This document shows, piece by piece, positions 25,474-36,152 of a stretch of DNA of 64,000 nucleotides. The stretch is from assembly GCA_936450465.1 (NCBI GenBank), contig OW388292.1, positions 7,583,756-7,647,755 of the forward strand. Direction: 5' to 3'. The notes beneath the pieces were generated by a model. That model did not search any database, was not told the DNA's origin, and was given only the letters and a program-made list of their open reading frames with translations. The DNA is from Gibbula magus (taxonomy: Eukaryota > Mollusca > Gastropoda > Trochida > Trochidae). The position numbers were made by a program, and so were the translations under genes. Numbering within the stretch: position 1 is the stretch's first letter; each line of letters opens with the position of its first letter.

Positions 25474-28400
25474 TTGAGAGGAAATGCAGTTCCATACCAA
25501 TTACCATCTAACAATACATATTCGTTACTATGTATATTTGTATCACTGAAAATATTAGGTGGTGCTTAATTAAGTTCGTTGTGTATAGTTCGTACTAAAT
25601 ATTAAAATCTTGCAAAAGGTTTGTTTCTTTTTTTTCTGAAAAAAGAATTTCAAATAATATTTGTGTTTAAAAATTTCATAGAGTTAATTGTTCCTGAAAT
25701 AAATACGAACTTGAATAGTAGAAGAACACTGACCGATGGGGAATGAAGCTTTTATAATCTATAAATCTGTAACCATTAACTGTCTGTAACCATACTGTTC
25801 CAAAATCCCTAGAATTTTATTTTGTTATACATAATACATGATGTCACATTACAACTGTAATTGACATAATACAGCTTATCTGTTCACACTGTGAAGGTGA
25901 CATGTTACTAGATGACGACCACTGGTCCAGTGTACGCAGGTGTTAACGGATGGCATAACTACATGATGTCTGGTAATAAGTCTGTCACCCTATATCGTTA
26001 TCAGTGTCACGTCATCCTCAACTGAAATACTATATATCCGTTATACAGATGCTCGTCATGTCATGTCGTCAAGACGTTTACAAGTAGTTATACATATTTA
26101 ATCCCTCAGATGTTTCCATGGACCAAATGAGACTATTTCCCATAAAACAGCAAAATCTAGCAGCTTGTGTTTTTGAGCAGTTGTTCAAGGGTACATCTAC
26201 CAACTTGTCAGTTTGTCAGGCGCCCTGAGTATTGAAAGTCATCAGAAAGATAGTAACGTAATGTACATGTGTATTTCTCACTTGTCAGCAATAACACTGA
26301 TTTATCCCATTCCCTTCCGACGCCGGACGAGTTAGAGATCGACTCATGTGTTCCCCTCCTGGGTGCTACTGGTAAAAGGCCGGTCAATCTGTATTTATTT
26401 CCTAGCCTAAGAAATGTGGTGTGCATTGGCTCGTGTGTATATATCTCCAGGAAATAGATGCCGATTTCAGAACGTGTAGGTTTCCTGGCGTGTCGCAATC
26501 GCACTCGACTGTTGATGGTTCAGTTATAGAGCAAGCGGTGCCTGTGAAATGTGTTCTAAAATAATATCTTTACCTCATTATTTATGATACATCTTATGTA
26601 AGATACACAATCGTTATGTTTTCTTAATATGCAAGTAGCATGATTTGATACTTAAGGTCATGATTTGAAGCCAATAAACCATGTTGATTATCGATAATGG
26701 TCTCCGTGTTTGTGTGTCGGCACCATGCTCTGGCGTGACTGCTACAGGCCGGGCTACAGACGCTCTAGTGCTTACACTTAATTGACGTTGCAGGGAAAAT
26801 ATAAATATTTGTATGTAAATACGCCGGAGTTCTTATACAAATAAAACATTGGCTGTATATTAGAGAAAATAAGGCATCTGGTAGAGCATTTATTATCATA
26901 TGATACGCTGCGTGAGGTACAATGGTCTACATGAGGCAAATAAGATGTGATGTACAGTAGAACGGCGCTCACACGGAGCTAAGAGCATTTCGATAATGTT
27001 TCATAATTCCAATTAGTTTATACTGCAAAGGTTTGACTGGAATGATGATGAACACATAACTGTTAATGCTTTACGAAAACGTAAAGTTTCAATTGATATT
27101 AACGATGATCTTGGAAACAAAACGTGTTCCTTCGTCCATCCAACATATATTTGACATGTGTTAGGCGTTCTCCTATATTTCATAACACATGTTTTCCTTA
27201 ACGCAACATGTCATCCAATAGTAAAATATACAACAAATTTATATTCATATCCTATTTCGATTGAATATTACACAATACCGCGGTAAGATGTCGAGAGATT
27301 TCCGGTGACATTTAGCAGCGTTCTGCCAGGTTGGACGGGACCGGCTGGTGGATCGACTAGTCCGACGGGCTCGGGGGAACTGATATCTACATGTGTTTAT
27401 TGTTTGTTATTAATAAGAAGCATACATGACTCCTATTTCCCTGCATGTGGGGTGACCTGATATGGGTGGAGGTGTTGCGGAGAAATACCTGGAGCGAAAC
27501 AAAACACGGCAATACTGTCACTCACTTCCTCCCAATAATGTAGTCATTTCCCTCTACCCTTGTGCTATCTCTATTGTAGACATGTAACTTGCGTTGATAC
27601 TGTAGGAAGTTAAAACTAAATACATTGTGATCTAACTGAGCGTTTTCAGTTACCAATCTTGTCACAAACTGTCTTTAAAATACATTTCGAAGTGAACCTG
27701 AGAAAGCACAGTTCCCGCCATCACCTCGAGGTACCCGACACTTGTCTCGTTGGATGTTTTCTACATGCATACACGTCTCCTAGCGCAGTCAGACGATCAA
27801 ATTTAATGGTGATTGTTGTGCAAGATTTTGACATTATCAGAACCACGTAAAGCGTGGAGAATATCGGCGCCAACAGCATAGGTCTCTGATAGCATAACAT
27901 ACAGGCACCTCTCACTGACATCACATGACGACCTACTCAACTGTTTGCTTTGTGCAACCATTCCGTTGTTGGACACGTTCGACATTCCGGAGGCGGTCTG
28001 GGACCCGGGTTCGAATCCCTGTTTTGTTTTCACAAGTGCTTTCACATGGTCTTCTCCGTAGATCGCTTTCTTACATGTCTCATTCCAGAGATTGGCCCGG
28101 AGTGGAGATGTGTTTCCAGTGTTTGTACGCGCTAGTTTGATATCAGCTTACGTTGCAGTGTGAAATGGACACGACAACATCGAGGCCCAAACTATATCTG
28201 GTTCATAGATCACACAAACTCTTTCTGAATTAAGCAAACTATATCTGCATACAAGTAAAATTTAAATAAACCAAGCGTATATTATTTCAGAAGCGCGTTT
28301 ATATGGTGATATTGAGCACACATGATAAAGTAAGTAAACTGTATATGTAGTTCATTCAAAACAACGGAAACGCTTATATGATAAGTGTGGAAAACAAAAC

Positions 28401-29392
28401 TCAATCAAATAGAAGTTATAATATTATATATATATATGGCTAGTTCGTTTATTTCGGTTTCATCAAATCACCAATTGACCAGTTACGTTTTTTCATCAAT
28501 TTTAATTATTCTTAATTCAAACACAATGTTTATAGACGTGTGTAATCCCCGTTCACGCCAGTTGTAACATTGTGTTAGCATCCAAGCATCAACGTTAAGA
28601 ACGACCCAGTCGTGTATATATCGGTTTGACGTCGACAAAAACGTTTTAGAACATAACCCTTATTTCGTATTCCGCTCGTGCATTTCAAATTATTCCCCCA
28701 TTATATCACGTACCGGGGAATTAACCTTTAAGATTTCAGTGTAACCCCCTTGTTCAATTATCATATCAACTTCCACATACCCCTGGGCTTATCAAGACGT
28801 TTCAAATACCTCTTTTCGTGGTGGCCATTGAATCGGAAGATTAAATTAAAATCTAATCTTTATCTTTTCAATATGTGCAAACACACGGCCGCCACCCCAC
28901 GATTCCTCGCGTCTATTAAGCCGAGACCTGGCGGACTGAAGGACGAGGAGCGGGACGTATCGGTATCACAGAGGGTAATAGTTGATATTAATACGCCGAT
29001 ATCAGTCCATGTCACGTCCTGTGTGATAGATCAACTACCTACATTCACCCGGACATGGCAGGGGAAATTAGCAAATATTGCCCAGCAGCATTTATACTTT
29101 CACATTAAAATATTTTTTAATCGTTTGTAAAAATGTGAAAAATTTTTTGAATTCCATTTCATGTGAGTAATGCTTAAAACGATTTGCGTTGTTTCTGCTT
29201 GTCAACCGCTCTACCCAGTTTAATCCCAACTGTATAGTACTGTTGGATCGACAGCGGTGTTTAAGCGACACGACTTCTCCTCTATATATAGCGACTGACG
29301 ACTGACGAGCAAAGTTTTACGTCAACAACATTGCAGTTGTAATTATTGTTAACATGTAACTTATTATTACTTTCATATTGTCCAAATGGATA
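25474..29392. other. Intron 1 stretch, unassigned
   Basis: No conserved exon was recognised. A GGTTCGAATCC box-B-like motif lies at 28008-28018. Open frames of 60-126 codons (for example 28750-29130) show no known family. Confidence 0.4.
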
Positions 29393-29393
29393 T

Positions 29394-29754
29394 TTAAAGG
29401 GGCAGAAGCACGTTTTTGCAAAATTTATTTTTTCAAATTTCCCATTTATAATGATAGTTTATGTCATTTAAATTACCTTTAGAGGGTAAAACATCTTATT
29501 ACACAAACCAATTATCTGTAGTGGTAAAAACTATGTTGGGTATTAAGCAAAAATTGCATGGCGGCCATTTTATTGTGAACACAATTTATTATTTTGTATT
29601 ACAAAAACGATTCCCATGGCTTTACGGAAACATGTACACTCATTTTAAACTTTATTTTCCGAAGAGAAAAGGATGTTTTACTATTGGTGAAATAATTTTT
29701 CAAATACATTTCATCAACTTATTTGAGCGAAAAAACGTGCTACTGCCCCTTTAA
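29394..29754. mobile_element. TTAA-flanked MITE, about 353 bp
   Basis: TTAA at 29394-29397 is followed by AGGGGCAGAAGCACGTTTTT. The other end reads AAAAAACGTGCTACTGCCCCT and then TTAA at 29751-29754. The two ends are inverted repeats of about 20 bp with few mismatches. A TTAA target duplication is typical of piggyBac-type transposons, so this is probably a non-autonomous derivative. The 97-codon frame inside it (29461-29754) runs into the terminal repeat and is not supported as a gene. Confidence 0.8.
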
Positions 29755-29917
29755 AGCATAATTATAGTTGTGTTTATGTGGGTTGTCTAATAGTAAAAAC
29801 AGTGGGTGCAATTAATATAAGAATGCAGAATATCAATAATAGAAACATATATCATCTCAATGCTTTCTTTGATATTTTCTTTGTATAACATATAATACTG
29901 GTGTGTCTCATAAAACT

Positions 29918-30970
29918 GCATCTGTACAGCTGTCTATGAGTGTAACCTTGCATCTGTACAGCTGTGTATTAGTGTAACCTGGAATCTGTACAACTGTGTA
30001 TGAGTGTAACCTGGAATCTGTACAGCTGTGTATGAGTGTAACCTGGCATCTGCACAGCTGTGTATTAGTGTAACCTGGAATCTGTACAGGTGTGTACGAG
30101 TGTAACCTGTTATCTGTACAGCTGTGTATGAGTGTAACCTGTTATCTGTACAGCTGTGTATGAGTGTAACCTGTTATCTGTACAGCTGTGTATGAGTTTA
30201 ACCTGTTATCTGTACAGCTGTGTATGAGTGTAACCTGGCATCTGTACAACTGTGTATGAGTGTAACCTGGCATCTGTACAGCTATGTATGAGTGTAACCT
30301 GGCATCTGTACAGCTGTGTATGAGTGTAACGTGGCATCTGTACAGCTATGTATGAGTGTAACCTGTTATCTGTACAACTGTGTATGAGTGTAACGTGGCA
30401 TCTGTACAGCTGTGTATGAGTGTAACCTGGCATCTGTACAGCTGTGTACGAGTGTAACCTGGCATCTGTACAGCTGTGTATGAGTGTAACGTGGCATCTG
30501 TACAGCTATGTATGAGTGTAACCTGTTATCTGTACAACTGTGTATGAGTGTAAACTGGCATCTGTACAACTGTGTATGAGTGTAACGTGGCATCTGTACA
30601 ACTGTGTATGAGTGTAACGTGGCATCTGTACAGCTGTGTACGAGTTTAACCTGGCATCTGTACAGCTGTGTACGAGTGTAACCTGGCATCTGTACAGCTG
30701 TGTACGAGTATAACCTGGCATCTGTACAACTGTGTATGAGTGTAACCTGGCATCTGTACAGCTGTGTATGAGTGTAACCTGGCATCTGTACAGCTGTGTA
30801 TGAGTGTAACGTGGCATCTGTACAGCCGTGTATGAGTGTAACCTGGAATCTGTACAGCTGTGTAAGAGTTCCATCTGTGCAGCTGTGTATAAGCGTAACC
30901 TTCCATCTGTACAGCTGCATGAGTGTAACCTAGCGTATGTACAGCTTTGTATGAGTGTAACAAGGCATAT
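29918..30970. repeat. Minisatellite, 32-bp units, about 33 copies
   Basis: Units contain TGTACAGCTGTGTATGAGTG then TAACCTGGCATC, spaced 32 bp (for example 30001 and 30033). Variants are CAACTG, CTATG, GGCATC/GTTATC/GGAATC and AACGTGG. The 3' end decays after about 30850. Most units keep the CAGCTG palindrome. The - strand frames of 105-184 codons are repeat artefacts. Confidence 0.97.
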
Positions 30971-31455
30971 GTATGTCATGGTACCATGCTGGGGAAATGG
31001 AGTTATCGCGAAAGATCGCATTTTTCAACTCAAACCATTATCCCAAATATTATATCAAATTCGCTCATAAAGTCTGACAAGTCGTTATAAACCTTCATTC
31101 GTGAACACATTTAGTGCCTCATATCCCGACCCTATCGTCAAGAGGAATTCAAGTCATTATCAGACGAGCATCAAGTAAAGATATAAAAGAGGAAATATGC
31201 TTTGACCTGATGACAAAATTGGTCAAGAAAATTTGTAAACGAGTTGCACACATTTTGTTATTTCGTTTATATCAAAACTGATGAATTATATTGTAATATT
31301 ACATGTCCATCTGAATGTCTATCAGCTGTACACAAGCGTACACATATACATGGTTAAACTAGACTGACAAATGATATGAGCAACTGTATAGAACTATAAA
31401 CTGAGTATATAGCTGGACGGGCAGATAGGTGGAAGCAGATGAACAGGATGATTCT

Positions 31456-31978
31456 CAGTGATGTATCAGTGATGTATCAGTGATGTATCAGTGATGTATC
31501 AGTGATGTATCAGTGATGTATCAGTGATGTATCAGTGATGTATATGTGATGTATCAGTGATGTATATGTGACGTATCAGTGAGGTATATGTGATGTATAT
31601 GTGATGTATCAGTGATGTATATGTGATGTATATGTGATGTATCAGTGATGTATCAGTGATGTATATGTGACGTATCAGTGATGTATATGTGATGTATCAG
31701 TGATGTATATGTGATGTATCAGTGATGTATATGTGATGTATCTGTGATGTATCTGTGATGTATATGTGATGTATATGTGATGTATATGTGATGTATCAGT
31801 GATGTATATGTGATGTATCAGTGATGTATATGTGATGTATCTGTGATGTATCAGTGATGTATATGTGATGTAAATGTGATGTATCAGTGATGTATATGTG
31901 ATGTATCAGTGATGTTTATGTGATGTATCAGTGATGTATATGTGATGTATCTGTGATGTATCTGTGATGTATATGTGA
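31456..31978. repeat. 11-bp minisatellite with three interchanging unit types, about 47 copies
   Basis: Units are GATGTATCAGT (A), GATGTATATGT (B) and GATGTATCTGT (C), with rare GACGTAT, GAGGTAT, GATGTAA and GATGTTT variants. The array begins with about seven A units in a row, then A and B mix. The block A-B-A-B-C-C-B appears near 31690-31765 and again near 31890-31975, so longer duplications also occurred. Confidence 0.97.
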
Positions 31979-33688
31979 TTAGGATAGTGACATTTACCAG
32001 GCATGAACACCAATTTCTCATGAGTTAAGGCAATACATCTAGATCTATTTTAACATTTGCTCTTTACAGGACAATGTTTTATAAGATACGAAGATGTAAG
32101 CTGTATGCTTTTAAACTTTTAAAACATGCCAAAAATGTTATTAATATTGGCCAAAATCCCGAGACAAATGTGATTCCAACGCTAATCCAAACGACTGTTG
32201 AATGAGACTGATGACAGTAATTAGAAGCGCCACCAGACACACCCCCTGACAACGTCACCAGTCCCTCTCGTTTACCTGATAATTCACGCCGTCACTAAGT
32301 AGATTATCCGGGAAGGTGATATACGGCTTACCTGCCAAATAGCAACACTTACCTATCGACCCAGGTAACCCGAAGCGCCCCTACAATCCTCCTCACCTGA
32401 ATGGACGTGTGAACCGTCAGAAGACGTCGAGCTGATGCTGCCCTTTAGCTGCCATGTTTGTTATACGCGCATTTCCGGATTAGCTATAATCCTGCCCTGT
32501 CTGCAGTAAACTCCTACATCGGTTTCGCCGGTCATCTGAGAATTATTAAAGAGAATCCCGTGTCTTAACCCATTTGTCAGTATAAAATAGCATAGTGACA
32601 GAAATCGTCCTCGGACTCTAATGCAAACGGCATTGGTTTACATATTATGTTCCCCTGGTACGTTAACTATAGGGAGGGCGGCACTGGGTTAATCCTAACA
32701 TTGTGTTCCTTCCTGTGTATCTCCTTGCTGGTTAGCAATCATGTAGTGTGAAATGCTGCTTATGTTAGATTGCGCTGCTGGAACAATAGCACAAGGCTGC
32801 GTTCTCTGACATGCTCTTATCCCGTCATTTATAATGCTCCTTATCTTCACACGCTGTGTAAACACGTCTAGAACTCGTCACAAGGGTAGCAACACACGGC
32901 CACCTTCTAGCAGGTCAGTGCAACTCGTCACATGGGTAGCAACACACGGCCACGCTTCTAGCAGGTCAGTGCAACGCGTTAGGAGCTCTTAAATGAGCAT
33001 CGTTGCATTATTCAGTATTGTACCAGTCTGCAAACTGGGACATACGATGCCAAAATTACGGATATAAATAAAGATCATAACATTCTGACAATGTTAAACA
33101 TCCACCTGCAACTATACTATTCAAATTACCAATTGAAAGCGCTACCGGTTCCCTCTGAAACAACCCAAACTTAGATACCCGGATACAAGCCTGTAGACAC
33201 ATGCTGAAAGGTTCTTCCTATCGCCTTCTTGCACTAACACCGAGGAGAACACAACGTGTGGGTTTGCTCAAGACATCCACTGTTAATCAGGAAAAAGTAA
33301 ATGTTGAAAGGATTTATTTTCATTACCACTGTTATACGATGAGCGGACATAGTTTCTTATTTCAAAGGAATCATTAGTCTTTGCACTCCATGCGATTATC
33401 TGTTTACGTTTCTGTAAGATGGCGTGTCCGTTATTGTTGCAGAACTAGTTTCTTCAAAAACCATCTTGTCATAACAGAGTAGTGTTCCGCTACTCACTAT
33501 TTGTGAGTAGCGGGACTCGAGATGATTTACACAATTCTTTACATAACAGTGGACTCACTTGCACCGTCAAGAGAACTTTATACAGATTAATTATAATCTT
33601 CCCTGTCAATTCATTTGTTTCAGACAACATGATTTCCCTAGCTCATGTATTATTCTTGGATAATGTTACCCCTTGCTTGCCATTACAG
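31979..33688. other. Intron 1, distal part
   Basis: It contains a 50-bp direct duplication (about 32871-32975, with GGGTAGCAACACACGGCCAC twice) and a hairpin with 14-bp arms at 33484-33518. Nothing else was recognised before the exon 2 acceptor. Confidence 0.5.
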
Positions 33689-33845
33689 AGGAATCACCGT
33701 CAGAAGAACAGCAAGCCGTACCCGGTGATGGTGTATATCCACGGGGGTTCCTACCAGACGGGGATGGGATACATGTTGGACGGCGCCCCTCTCGCGGCAC
33801 ATGAGATCATCGTCGTCACTATCAACTATCGGCTGGGTGCCCTAG
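33689..33845 (+). CDS. Esterase-like gene, exon 2 (residues 54-106): oxyanion-hole segment
   Basis: Encodes [20 protein letters not shown] followed by [12 protein letters not shown] and [12 protein letters not shown]. The HGG(S) turn forms the oxyanion hole in this family, and NYRLGALG is a conserved core strand and turn. The acceptor is CATTACAG ending at 33688 and the donor is GTGCGT at 33846. The length is 157 nt, phase 0 to 1. It joins the previous exon directly as NIYVPR-RNHRQ, which matches neuroligins and cholinesterases with no residues missing, although the intron between them is about 26 kb. Confidence 0.95.
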
Positions 33846-35215
33846 GTGCGTGTTTCCCTCTGTAGGTCCGTCTGTCTTAGTCACTGGTATTGTTCTAAAG
33901 AACATTACTCCGAAATTCTAGTAAGCTAGTATAGACACATTTGTACTTATATCGCACTCAGCGGTGTTGATTTCAGGGTTCGTCTGGAGCATTCATGAAC
34001 AGTTATACACTTATAAAATATACTCGAAGTGCTAAAAGTGAACACTTTTATGCCTGCGTTGTATGATTCAATCGCCGAGTAACAAATAGAATATATGTTT
34101 GCATCTATATTGTACAATGTAGAAAATTATCCTTTCTAACAAACATATTTGTAATATTTGGAATTCCGATCTCTGCAACAGTAAAATATGTTATTGATTT
34201 TCGGAGTCCATTGAGGAATTCGAGAAAACACATTCAGAGTCTTCGACTATCCAGCACTGGATGTCCAGAAAGTTTAACCAATCAGCAACCACGACCTCGC
34301 AAAAACAAAACCAACCAACCTGTTCATCATTTTACATTCACTACCCATCTGAATGATTTAAACATATATTTGAAAATATATTATAGTAAACGTAGTACTT
34401 ATTCTCGTACCATTTTATGTCATGTGCCTGGCAAATCCAGCTATAATATTGTGAACTTTGGAGAAATGTTCTGCTTTAGACGTGAGTATTTCAAACTCTT
34501 ACATGTGCTCCAGGATGCCTCGTGTCCACATGTTCTCTATCATTTCTACAAATTAGAACAATAACAGGGTATTATTGACTGTGTACTCTGATAACCCCAA
34601 CTGTTTATTCATCTCCTGTCATGGAATGCGTGTGATGCGTTACTATGGCAATCTGAAAATGTTTCCCATTGGCCAATTAGCGCGTGTTGATACGTACAAG
34701 CACCGCTATAGGAAGCACCTGTTGGACCCAGGCAGGAACATGGTGATGTCATATGTGACAGTTTGTTTAGGTGGCCCTGCTTCCAGTGTTTGCCAATGGA
34801 CAGATGCCTTGATGGAGTGTCGACAGTGCTTCTACCAAACCTGTATGGGACATGCCTTAAACAGGGCAGCCCCATGAGTACTGTTTCAAAACTGTATCAC
34901 TTAAAGTCCATGTATTTGATATTCATTATATCTGTTTATTTGACATTATTTATTATTCAGTAAATTACAATAGCAAGGAAAAGTTTTCGACCATGCAGGA
35001 ACATTTTCTGCTTTGTAAATATTTCTAAAGCCTCTTAAATATATCAATAGAAAAACATATTAATGTTTCCCTCCAAATTTGAAATAAAAACATATGTCTC
35101 AAAACAGTGATTATGAAAAAAAGAACGAAAACCGTAATTCATGACTCGTGCATACACTATCAGAAGTGTATGCTGAAATGAAGAGAAGTTCTAATGTATG
35201 TTCATTTCTTTAAAG
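33846..35215. other. Intron 2, unassigned content
   Basis: No repeat array or exon was seen. Open frames at 34211-34564 and 34575-34963 show no known family. Confidence 0.5.
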
Positions 35216-35401
35216 GATTCCTCTCTTCTGCTGATGCTGAAATCCGAGGTAACTTTGGGATGATGGATCAGATAGAAGCGCTCAAGTGGATCAAAGGGAA
35301 TATAGCCGAGTTCGGGGGAGACCCGGGCCGAGTCACTATTGACGGACACAGTGCGGGGGGATGCAGTGTCGGTCTCCTAATGTTCTCTCCGCTAGCTAAA
35401 G
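35216..35401 (+). CDS. Esterase-like gene, exon 3 (residues 106-167): nucleophile elbow
   Basis: Encodes GFLSSADAEIRGNFGMMDQ, then IEALKWIKGNIAEFGGDP and VTIDGHSAGGCSVGLL. GHSAGG is the Gly-X-Ser-X-Gly nucleophile elbow with Ser151 present. Vertebrate neuroligins have lost this serine. Having His rather than the usual Glu before the serine resembles insect beta-esterases. GNFGMMDQxxALKWI is a family signature. The acceptor is CTTTAAAG ending at 35215 and the donor is GTACTT at 35402. The length is 186 nt, phase 1 to 1. Confidence 0.95.
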
Positions 35402-35646
35402 GTACTTATGTTCCTTCATCTTCAGATAACAACTTCGTTATTGACAAGAAAAGTACACGTTTTGTTCTTCAGGCTAAAGAAACACACATCGAGATTTTGC
35501 TTCCCTGTGTCTCTCACTTTCACTTAAAACTTCCCTTCAAATATGTTTGCACCTGTGTCCGCAACACTCGTTGACGTAGAACAAATTGACAATTCCTTCA
35601 TAGAACCTTTCGCTATTTGAGAGTTAACAATTCTTATACAGAAACA

Positions 35647-35670
35647 CCCCCCCCCCCCCCCCCCCCCCCC
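35647..35670. repeat. Poly-C run of 24 bases in intron 3
   Basis: An uninterrupted C run. The C-rich strand could form an i-motif and the opposite strand a G-quadruplex. It is also a likely site of sequencing-length error. Confidence 0.97.
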
Positions 35671-35949
35671 TTCCAATCCATTTGCCCGTACCTCTTACTT
35701 ATTTGTAGTTATTACACTTTTCTATGACCTCTCTGTATAATCTTGTGTTTCGCTGATGATTGATTGATATGACAAGCCAGTTGATTAGTTGATTGATTTT
35801 CGTTATATGTTAGCCAGTGGTTGTCATGCTTACGCCTGTTCAGTGTGTGTTATTATTGTTTGTTGAGAGTTGTTTGTTGTTTTGTTTTCCCCTATTTACG
35901 AACTACACTTACTCGCCGATTTATTGAAGCATTGCATCTTCTTCCTCAG

Positions 35950-36152
35950 ATTTGTTCCAAGGCGTCATTCAGCAGAGCGGCTCCCCCTTCGCACACTGGG
36001 CGTTGACGCGACATCAGCGGGAACCTGGTTTTTACTTCAAGTTTTTCTCTGGCGCCGTGGGGTGTGCAGCTAACAGCACTAGACTCATCAAGAAGTGTTT
36101 GAAGCGTATCCCCTCAAAACAGATGGAGCAACTTGTATACGAGAAAATACAG
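35950..36152 (+). CDS. Esterase-like gene, exon 4 (residues 168-235)
   Basis: Encodes DLFQGVIQQSGSPFAHWA, the conserved strand after the nucleophile elbow, then a helical region with GCAANSTRLIKKCLKRIP. Cys206 and Cys217 match the second conserved disulfide of cholinesterases, and NST is a possible N-glycosylation site. The acceptor is CTTCCTCAG ending at 35949 and the donor is GTAAAC at 36153. The length is 203 nt, phase 1 to 0. The upstream intron is under 600 bp and contains a 24-base C run. Confidence 0.93.

Noticed and set aside
28008..28018. GGTTCGAATCC box-B-like motif, also at 7573-7583
   Set aside because: No convincing A box or tRNA fold could be paired with either motif; a decayed SINE is possible but unsupported.
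29461..29754. 97-codon open frame
   Set aside because: It lies wholly inside the TTAA-flanked MITE and ends in its terminal repeat.
30206..31021. Frames of 75-184 codons on the - strand rich in Thr, Tyr and Cys
   Set aside because: Translation of the 32-bp minisatellite.
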